Origin: CAYLNH01 sp964384625
GTDB lineage: Bacteria > Verrucomicrobiota > Lentisphaeria > JABSQK01
Direction: 5' to 3'
Assembly (NCBI GenBank): GCA_964384625.1
Contig: CAYLNH010000244.1
Span: 1 to 11,116, forward strand
DNA: 11,116 bases
Position numbers and translations under genes: made by a program. The notes beneath the pieces are model-generated. The model was given only the letters and a program-made list of their open reading frames with translations. It did not search any database and was not told the origin of the DNA. This document shows, piece by piece, positions 1-5,968 of the stretch; position 1 is the stretch's first letter, and each line of letters opens with the position of its first letter.

Positions 1-74
1 GAATATGGAGGCAATAACACAGATGTTCAAGTTATTTGCGGACGACGCCTTAGAGTGAACCGCCTCGGAGAGGC

Positions 75-112
75 GGGCTACTTTGTTGCCGAAATCCCGT
101 AACAGGTAGCCC
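75..112 (+). repeat. Two-step inverted repeat in repeat unit 1
   Basis: GGGCTAC (75-81) pairs with GTAGCCC (106-112), and inside it TGTTGC pairs with GTAACA around a CGAAATCCC loop. In this copy one inner pair is G-T, which still pairs as G-U in a plus-strand RNA but would be C-A on the minus strand. Confidence 0.5.
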
Positions 113-152
113 AGCGTCAAGCCGACAAGTACGGGAGGAAAAGCAGAGGAGG

Positions 153-173
153 AAAAAAGGCGCGGCGGACCGC
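153..173 (-). terminator. Second hairpin plus T-run terminator, in repeat unit 1
   Basis: On the minus strand GCGG-TCCG-CCGC (173-162) is followed by GCC and T6 (158-153). It is the unit-1 counterpart of the hairpin at 285-296, so the tandem array would provide back-to-back terminators. Confidence 0.45.
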
Positions 174-198
174 TTAGAGTGAACCGCCTCGGAGAGGC

Positions 199-236
199 GG
201 GCTACTTTGTTGCCGAAATCCCGCAACAGGTAGCCC
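199..236 (+). repeat. Two-step inverted repeat in repeat unit 2
   Basis: GGGCTAC (199-205) pairs with GTAGCCC (230-236); inside, TGTTGC (208-213) pairs perfectly with GCAACA (223-228) around a 9-nt loop. It shares its first two G's with the preceding CCGCCTC/GAGGCGG hairpin (184-200), so the two structures abut. Confidence 0.5.
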
Positions 237-275
237 AGCGTCAAGCCGACAAGTACGGAAGGAAAAGCAGAGGAG

Positions 276-323
276 AAAAAGAGCGCGGCGGACCGCTTAG
301 GGGAAACCGCCTCGGAGAGGCGG
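276..323 (-). terminator. Hairpins and T-run just after the giant gene
   Basis: Read on the minus strand after the TAG stop (327-325): CCGCCTC-TCC-GAGGCGG (323-307), then GCGG-TCCG-CCGC (296-285), then GCTC and T5 (280-276). The second hairpin has a UNCG-class tetraloop. The position directly behind the last gene makes transcription termination the likely role. Confidence 0.5.
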
Positions 324-324
324 G

Positions 325-3300
325 CTACTTTGTCTTTGTGGCGCGGACGGCGCCGTTGGCGCGCACGAAGTAGACCTTGCGGTTCTGGTCTTTCAGGTGG
401 TAGATGCCAACGCCGGGCTTATCGGTTTCCAGCAGCCAGGTCAGGAGGTCCTCCGCCTTGATCGTCGGCAGTTTGCCGGCGGCGGAGATCTTCAGTTCGC
501 CGCTTGTGGATAAACGCATTGCGCCTTTGGAACTGATTTCGACGCCGCCCGCGATTCTCTTTACTGCGTCGATCGGCTGTTCGCAGAGGATGGCAATCGC
601 GTTGTATGCCGCGGCATACGTTCCCCGCGTATCCTTCGCGACCACAGCGGCACTGCGTTTTCGTCGCACCACCGGGTTGGTCTCGCCGTTCAGCAGTTCC
701 ATACCGGTCACCGGATAGTCGCGCAGGGCGCCATAGGTCGAAGCCACACCAACCACAGCATTGCCGGCCCCGATCTGCATGCCGTGCGTATCCGCCACGG
801 CGATGCCGACCTCGTACTCCTTCCACACCCGGTTCAGGAGATCACGCAACTCGTCCGCGGTCTTTGTCACGCTATCAAACACAGCCGCACCGCGAAACCC
901 CTCGACCTTCCACACCGCGACTCCGGGCTTCATCAGCTTGGCAGCACCGCTGACCTTGTACGCTTTGCCGGCCAATGCAACATCCTTCTCCCACGGCCAG
1001 TCGTTCTCCAACTTGCCGTCCATGTTTCCCACTCGTGGTGCTTCCATGGCGTTATCCGGCGACAGTGTTCCGCGGATGTAGAGCAGGCCGTTCTTCTCCT
1101 TCAGCCATTTTGTGACGGCGGTAATTGTCTCGTCGTACAGCTTCGCCTTGTCGCCGACGGCAATCCCGATCAAGCGGTAGCTATCGAGCTTCTGGAAAGC
1201 GAGTTCATTGATCTTGTAGAGATAATCGTAATCGGCGGCGACATCGAATTGCGGCATTCCGTTGGGTCCGCAGACGAAGAGCACCTGGTGCGCATGCGTC
1301 GGACGCGGCAATCCGCTGAACACTCTGGCGACTTCATAGAGGTGCTTCTGCTCAAGGAGGAAGCCGTGCCGCACCGCTTCCATTTCCTTCTTCACGCGCA
1401 GTTTCCAGGGACGGTCTTCGGCATCGGGATCTTCCAACTCAATACCCAGGTCGTCGTCTCCTTCGAGCAGACCGCCGTCATCGATTTTCGCCTTCTTGCC
1501 GTGTTTCGTCTCGAACTCGTACATCTTCTCGACGCCCTTGAACATGTAGGGTACGACCTCTCCCAACTTGCCCTCGTGCGGATGCACGTCCTCGGGATGG
1601 AACCACTTCCCATGCGCCTTGGTACCGCCTTTGGTGTCCTTGGTCATGCACAGCCAGTGCACAAAGAAGCCGGGTTCCGCACCGGCCAGCCAGGTCGTGA
1701 CGCTGTCGGCATAGGCTTTGGGGCTGCGGCTCAGCACCGGTGATGTCGAAAAGGGCTTATTGTACTTCACGCCGTTGTCGCACCACTTGTAGGGAAAGCC
1801 GGCGTTCCCGGCAACCAGCCACATCATCGGCCGGTCCGGCCACAGCGTCTTGTAGCGGCGAATGATGTTGTAGCGTTTGCGGTTGTTCACCGCGTACTGA
1901 TAGGCGCCGCCGACATCGAACTTCCACCGGCGGTCCGCAACGCAAGGCCCGTTCTGATCCGGCATGTACGTATTCACGATGAAACCCGGGCGCAGCTTGC
2001 CGAAGTAGAGCTTGACGAAATCATAGATCCGGTTGAAGCCGTCGATCGCCCGTTCTTCCTCCCAGTTCAGGTAGGCCTGCTCTTCCAGTGCCGACAGTTT
2101 CTCGCGATCGCCCGCGACGCGTCGCGGATCGATCCCGGCGTCAATACAGAAGACGCGCCAGCCCAGATCCCAGAGCTGCCAGTCCCGGAAGTACATGCTC
2201 TCCTCTCCGAGACAGATCCCGTCGAGCCACGGCAACGGCGCCAGCAGTTCGTTCTTCAATCCGATCCACCACTGATCCTTCCAGAGCGGGTGGAACATGA
2301 CATAGAGCGGGTTCTTGACGGTGTTGTTAGCGCGGCCGATGATGCACTTCCCTTTGTCATGCGCAGCCTTCACCTGGGGGCTGACTTCGGTGTTCAGGTT
2401 GTAGTAGTAACTGAAAGGTGATTGCGCGCCGTATTCACCGGTGCCGCAGAAGCCGAAGGAGGTCCTTTCGCGCTCGAACGGGTTCACCGGCTTCGGCTCC
2501 TTCTTATGCGCGCGAATCGGCAGCAGGCTCCTGAGATAAACCTTGACAACGGGATCCTTCGACATGCGGTACTCCTTGCCGACGGCATCACGAGTGGCCG
2601 CGTTGGGAGTCGCAACCAAGGCAGCGTGCAGCCGGACCCAAAGATATGGATCTGCGAGAAGCCGAGGCAACTCCCTGTCGGCCCGGGCGCGATCGCGTGC
2701 GGCCAGCTTCTGGACAGCCGCAGCGCGAATCTGCGGATCCCGGTTCTTCGTCGCCGCCGCCAGCATGTCGATCGCCCAGGGCTCTTGGGACTGTGCCAGT
2801 TCATCAATCCTTTTCGAACGAATGTAGAAATGCTCGATCGCCAGGTCGTAGGCGATTTGCTCTTTGCCGTTCTGCTGCGGACGGAAGCGCAACAGGGCCA
2901 GCCGCGCTTCTTCCGCCAGCGGCATATGCGGATCGTTCGCCAGTTGTTCCAGTCGTGCCCGGACGCCGTCGTCGAGTTCCTCCGGCAAGGCCGCAATGGC
3001 CGCTGCCACCTGGTCTTCATTGCCGCTGTTCAGCCATTGCCCCACCAGCTTCACGTCCGCCGCCCGAAGCCGCATCAGCCCCGAAATCGCATTCATCCGG
3101 ACGTGCACCTCGTGGTGCTTCGACAGCCGCTGCAGGAGGGATACGTCGGAATTCACACCGAGCCGGTTCAGTGCCTCGGATGCCGGTACGGCGGTGTCGT
3201 CGAAGCCGGTGACCGCGCGCGCGTGGCTGAGGGTTTCTCCCGCCTTGTTGCGCAGCTTCCAGAGACCGTAGCCGGCCCAGAACGCCGTCCTCACGTCGTT

Positions 3301-4440
3301 GTCGCCGCTCAGCTTCTCGAGCACCTTCATCGCCTCGGGGTTTCTGCCGTACTGCCCACAGGCGAAGGCCGCGGCACGACGGATCAAGGGATCTTTGTGC
3401 GCCGCCAGGCGCGGCATGAATGCCAACGCCTTCTTCGACTTCACCAGCCCCAGACAACGGATCGCACCAGCCAGTTGCGCCGGCGTCTTCTTGCCGGAGA
3501 TCAATGCCACAATCGGGTTATTCCCCGGGTCGGTCTTGATGCCGCCGAGGGCGCCGGCGTCGTCATCAGCCAGATCATCCAGACTTTCGATCTCGTCCTT
3601 CGTCAACGGCTCAACGAGTTTGAGGAAGTCCTTCTCAAAGGTCTCGGCGCCATAGCGGTTGTATTTCATGAACTGCCGGGCTTCGTCTTCGTACGGCGTG
3701 CCGAGGACAACAGGCAGGGACATGCGGAGCAGCATGACGTAGCTCTTGACGTTCTCGACTTTGCGATTGTCGGTGGACATCGCCGTCCCGGCGTTCGCCA
3801 CCGCACCGGCAAGCGCCGGGTACTTCATCAGGTCCTTCAGATACCCACGCAACAGATCGAGCCGTTTCTCGCCGCGGTTATAAACCCAGACGGTATTCAT
3901 CCGCCGGGTCAGGTAGCTGTTCTGGAACGCATGCCCCGGGAGGCGGATCTCCGTCAGCGCTGTCCGATCTGCTCCGCTGAATTTCAGTTGCGCCGCGACA
4001 AACGCCCCGACCGCATGGCAGATCTTCGCTGCTCCCAGACTCACGGGGAACGTCTTCGCGTCCATGCCGCCGCGGGCGTTGATCCGGAAGACGAAGTTCT
4101 CGCCATCGCCGCCATAGGTGATGACCACGTCGACCGGCACGTACTCCTGCAAGTCCTTCAGGAGGTCCTCCGCCACGAACCGCCGCTTCTGGCTCTGGAC
4201 CTCGAAAAGCAGGGACGACGTCCATTCTTCACTGACCACATCAAGCTGCGGGATTTCGCTGAAACGTTCGTACAGGTAGAGCGACACGCAACGTTCAATC
4301 CGTTCACGCGGCTCAAGCTTCGCCAGGGCAGTCGTCGACATCGGCGCCGGTGGCAGCAGAACCCGCAGCGGCTGCGCCGCAACGGCAAGCGTGAGCAGTC
4401 CAAATAGCAGACCTATCCGACAGGCTTGAGATCGCATCAT
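325..4440 (-). CDS. Giant exported protein: TolB/CsgG-like N-terminus, HEAT repeats, glycosidase-like TIM barrel and GATase-like domain
   Basis: Not a recognised named gene; numbering is from the Met at 4440 (1371 aa). Seen: a signal peptide (Arg3 and Arg8, hydrophobic 9-20, AVA cleavage site near 21). Residues 45-160 look like the TolB/CsgG type of periplasmic fold, with a DVVITYGGDGENF segment. Residues 325-645 are a run of paired amphipathic helices typical of HEAT repeats (for example DPLIRRAAAFACGQYG, DPQIRAAAVQKLAA). Residues 655-935 resemble a TIM-barrel glycosidase: WLDGICLGEES has Glu746/747 as acid/base candidates, followed by GFIVNTYMPD and AEPGFFVHWLC. An acidic stretch lies at about 990-1010. 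Residues 1050-1125 (DYDYLYKINELAF, YRLIGIAVGD, WLKEKNGLLYIRG) resemble the GATase-like trimerisation domain of GH42 enzymes. The start at 4440 has GAGG six bases upstream; an in-frame ATG at 4455 with GGAAG is the alternative. Its TAG stop lies in a repeat copy. Export and HEAT repeats are well supported; hydrolase activity is inference. Confidence 0.8.
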   Translation of the reverse strand: MMRSQACRIGLLFGLLTLAVAAQPLRVLLPPAPMSTTALAKLEPRERIERCVSLYLYERFSEIPQLDVVSEEWTSSLLFEVQSQKRRFVAEDLLKDLQEYVPVDVVITYGGDGENFVFRINARGGMDAKTFPVSLGAAKICHAVGAFVAAQLKFSGADRTALTEIRLPGHAFQNSYLTRRMNTVWVYNRGEKRLDLLRGYLKDLMKYPALAGAVANAGTAMSTDNRKVENVKSYVMLLRMSLPVVLGTPYEDEARQFMKYNRYGAETFEKDFLKLVEPLTKDEIESLDDLADDDAGALGGIKTDPGNNPIVALISGKKTPAQLAGAIRCLGLVKSKKALAFMPRLAAHKDPLIRRAAAFACGQYGRNPEAMKVLEKLSGDNDVRTAFWAGYGLWKLRNKAGETLSHARAVTGFDDTAVPASEALNRLGVNSDVSLLQRLSKHHEVHVRMNAISGLMRLRAADVKLVGQWLNSGNEDQVAAAIAALPEELDDGVRARLEQLANDPHMPLAEEARLALLRFRPQQNGKEQIAYDLAIEHFYIRSKRIDELAQSQEPWAIDMLAAATKNRDPQIRAAAVQKLAARDRARADRELPRLLADPYLWVRLHAALVATPNAATRDAVGKEYRMSKDPVVKVYLRSLLPIRAHKKEPKPVNPFERERTSFGFCGTGEYGAQSPFSYYYNLNTEVSPQVKAAHDKGKCIIGRANNTVKNPLYVMFHPLWKDQWWIGLKNELLAPLPWLDGICLGEESMYFRDWQLWDLGWRVFCIDAGIDPRRVAGDREKLSALEEQAYLNWEEERAIDGFNRIYDFVKLYFGKLRPGFIVNTYMPDQNGPCVADRRWKFDVGGAYQYAVNNRKRYNIIRRYKTLWPDRPMMWLVAGNAGFPYKWCDNGVKYNKPFSTSPVLSRSPKAYADSVTTWLAGAEPGFFVHWLCMTKDTKGGTKAHGKWFHPEDVHPHEGKLGEVVPYMFKGVEKMYEFETKHGKKAKIDDGGLLEGDDDLGIELEDPDAEDRPWKLRVKKEMEAVRHGFLLEQKHLYEVARVFSGLPRPTHAHQVLFVCGPNGMPQFDVAADYDYLYKINELAFQKLDSYRLIGIAVGDKAKLYDETITAVTKWLKEKNGLLYIRGTLSPDNAMEAPRVGNMDGKLENDWPWEKDVALAGKAYKVSGAAKLMKPGVAVWKVEGFRGAAVFDSVTKTADELRDLLNRVWKEYEVGIAVADTHGMQIGAGNAVVGVASTYGALRDYPVTGMELLNGETNPVVRRKRSAAVVAKDTRGTYAAAYNAIAILCEQPIDAVKRIAGGVEISSKGAMRLSTSGELKISAAGKLPTIKAEDLLTWLLETDKPGVGIYHLKDQNRKVYFVRANGAVRATKTK

Positions 4441-4446
4441 GGGTAA

Positions 4447-4450
4447 CCTC
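4447..4450 (-). promoter_or_regulatory. Shine-Dalgarno site for the giant HEAT/glycosidase-like gene
   Basis: GAGG on the minus strand, six bases before the ATG at 4440. It favours that start over the in-frame ATGs at 4455 and 4452, which have only GGAAG in front. Both choices give a usable signal peptide, so the preference is modest. Confidence 0.45.
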
Positions 4451-4497
4451 ATCATCCGTTCTTCCGTGGAGTTGCCAATCTACCATGCGGAAGCATC

Positions 4498-4525
4498 AAA
4501 AACCATCGCCGGAGTAATCACCGGC
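4498..4525 (-). terminator. Weak hairpin plus T-run between the small HEAT-like gene and the giant gene
   Basis: On the minus strand, GCCGG - 8-nt loop - CCGGC (4525-4508) is followed after five bases by T5 (4502-4498). It could be a weak intrinsic terminator for the three upstream genes, or a leader hairpin of the giant gene. The stem is short and the T-run is displaced, so the call is tentative. A TATCAT hexamer (-10-like) sits just upstream at 4533-4528 but has no convincing -35 box. Confidence 0.25.
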
Positions 4526-4597
4526 TAATGATAGTTACCACCGAATGCGACGAGTAGGAGGGGAGTTTCCTGCTGACCTCAACATTGTCCAGACTGC

Positions 4598-4619
4598 ATG
4601 CGCATGTTCCCGTGCGCAT
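4598..4619. repeat. Perfect inverted repeat ATGCGCA-N8-TGCGCAT in the intergenic gap
   Basis: ATGCGCA (4598-4604) and TGCGCAT (4613-4619) are exact inverse complements separated by eight bases. The core TGCGCA is itself palindromic, so the arms are also direct repeats 14 to 15 bp apart. No T-run follows on either strand, so it is not an obvious intrinsic terminator. A dimeric regulator site is possible. The rest of the 4441-4690 gap shows no gene and no convincing promoter. Confidence 0.35.
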
Positions 4620-4690
4620 CATCACACCCCGCACACCATCGGCAGGTAGAGGCGCCACCATGCAACGACTCTGACGCGATGCAGCCAAGG

Positions 4691-5968
4691 CTATTCGTCG
4701 GCCAGTTTGACCTTGATCGTCTTGTAGACCTTCGGTTTGTACGCCTTCCAATAGGCGGCTTCAGCTTTCTTCTTCTCGGCATGACTGACGAACTTGGCCT
4801 TCTTGCTCATCGCCCAACTGATCCGCAAAGGAAGCAGTTCGTCCGAGAGCTTGGCGTACTGCTTTCGGGTCATCGTGAATGTGGCGGAACTGCCGTCAAT
4901 AAGCTTGGCGATCTCGATCAGATCTTTCTGACCCAGCGTCTTGAACTCGTGGGCGGCTCTTGCAGCCACCGACTTGTCGAGGCTGGTGGCGTGGTGCATG
5001 AAAGGAAGGTAGATGTCGAGTTCCTTTTCCTTCTTTGGGCGCTTCCCGTTCAGAAGGACACTGTATCGAAGCCAAGCGGCTTGTTGGGCGACTTTGTCGT
5101 TGGGGTCAAAGAGACATATCTCCAGAAGATGTGATGCTCGGTCGCGCGGGAACACGGTCATGTGCGGCCGACGCATGCGGTGAATGAACAGTTCACAGAC
5201 TGCGTCGTCGCGTTCTTCGCGTTGGAGTTCGTTCACGAGTGCCAGCCAGATTGCCTGGACAATCTCGGGGATGGGCCTATCCTCGGGGTTCAGGTCACGC
5301 AGGACCGTCGCCATCGACATTCTGACGTTCGCATCCCACTGCCCGGCCAGGAGTGGGGCTGCAGCCTTCGCGATTGTCTTGAGTTCCTTCCGATCTGCTT
5401 TCTCAAACACGAGATGGAAGTAGACTGGGGATTTTGGGAAAAACAGGGCCAGGTCTTTGGGTTTGGCCTTGCTGAGATAGGCGCGAAGTTCCGGGTAGAC
5501 CGGCTTGATCATGTGTCGCATTGCCACTCTGGCGGCAAGCTGCTTCGTCTCGCCTTCGCCGTTTCGGAAAACCTGCGCCACGGGTTTCTCAATGACCCCC
5601 AACGAATAACTGAGTTTCAGGGCCAGGCCGAGTGCCGGCAACTGGAAATCCCTGCCGCCATGCTCAATGAAATAGGCCAAGGCTTTCTGCTCGAGAAGGT
5701 CAATGGGAGCCGGCGCGAACTTCCCTACCTTCGGTCCATAGTTTCCAAGGTAGATCGTCGGCTTCCGGAACCAGTCCCTGATCTTGTCTCGATCGCCGGA
5801 GATCAAGGCGTGACCAGCGGGAAGAGAGCGGATCGGTTCTTTGCCTTCTTGGGGCGTACACCGCTTCAGTTCGGCCTGGCTGAGGACGAAACTCTTGGGC
5901 AGATCTGCCGCGCCCAAGTTGGTGATGCAGGTTACCAAGATCCAGACGATCAGTATTCCTGTTCTCAT
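4691..5968 (-). CDS. Exported alpha-helical HEAT-like repeat protein, function unknown
   Basis: A 425-aa protein I do not recognise. Seen: a clear signal peptide (Arg2, hydrophobic 4-17, LGA cleavage near residue 20), then an almost wholly helical sequence in helix-turn-helix units (for example LAARVAMRHMI, DKVAQQAAWLRYSVLL, DKSVAARAAHEFKTLGQ) like HEAT/ARM solenoids, and a Lys-rich C-terminus (AEKKKAEAAYWKAYKPK). No catalytic motif is visible. The reading frame stays open upstream to 6145, but the ATG at 5968 is chosen because the signal peptide begins there and AAGGAG lies eight bases upstream. It overlaps the stop of the GH-A-like gene as ATGA, so the two are probably translationally coupled. 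A structural or adaptor role in the extracytoplasmic space, perhaps with the GH-A-like protein or the HEAT-containing giant protein, is inference. Confidence 0.8.
   Translation of the reverse strand: MRTGILIVWILVTCITNLGAADLPKSFVLSQAELKRCTPQEGKEPIRSLPAGHALISGDRDKIRDWFRKPTIYLGNYGPKVGKFAPAPIDLLEQKALAYFIEHGGRDFQLPALGLALKLSYSLGVIEKPVAQVFRNGEGETKQLAARVAMRHMIKPVYPELRAYLSKAKPKDLALFFPKSPVYFHLVFEKADRKELKTIAKAAAPLLAGQWDANVRMSMATVLRDLNPEDRPIPEIVQAIWLALVNELQREERDDAVCELFIHRMRRPHMTVFPRDRASHLLEICLFDPNDKVAQQAAWLRYSVLLNGKRPKKEKELDIYLPFMHHATSLDKSVAARAAHEFKTLGQKDLIEIAKLIDGSSATFTMTRKQYAKLSDELLPLRISWAMSKKAKFVSHAEKKKAEAAYWKAYKPKVYKTIKVKLADE

Larger units (their letters stand above)
1..324. other. Non-coding flank holding the repeat array
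   Basis: No gene is seen in this 324-bp stretch. Short open frames of about 64 codons occur on both strands only because the repeat unit lacks stops. They start inside repeat copies and have no ribosome site, so they are not called. Bases 1-44 show nothing recognisable. Confidence 0.6.
45..333. repeat. Tandem repeat array, about 2.3 copies of a ~124-bp unit
   Basis: Units begin with a TTAG-R-GTGAACC-like segment followed by CCGCCTCGGAGAGGCGG. The hairpin core starts at 60, 184 and 307, so the periods are 124 and 123 bp. Units 1 and 2 are nearly identical; the third stops after about 30 bp (near 333) and runs into the coding sequence of the giant gene. The unequal period (124, not a multiple of three) shows the array is not coding. 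Each unit contains a perfect 7-bp stem with a 3-nt loop, and the full units also have a longer two-step inverted repeat and a purine-rich tract. It resembles an intergenic repetitive element; whether it is dispersed in the genome cannot be seen here. Confidence 0.85.

Noticed and set aside
45..333. CRISPR array
   Set aside because: The whole 124-bp unit is repeated, with no short repeat alternating with unique spacers, and no cas gene is present.
50..373. Small proteins of about 64 aa read from the repeat array
   Set aside because: They start inside repeat copies, differ only by the repeat itself, lack ribosome sites, and the 124-bp period breaks the frame.
2422..4407. Long plus-strand open frame (661 codons) opposite the giant gene
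   Set aside because: It is antisense to the HEAT region, has Arg/Gln/His/Pro-rich composition typical of a shadow frame of GC-rich DNA, and shows no domain or ribosome site. The minus frame has a signal peptide and coherent domains.
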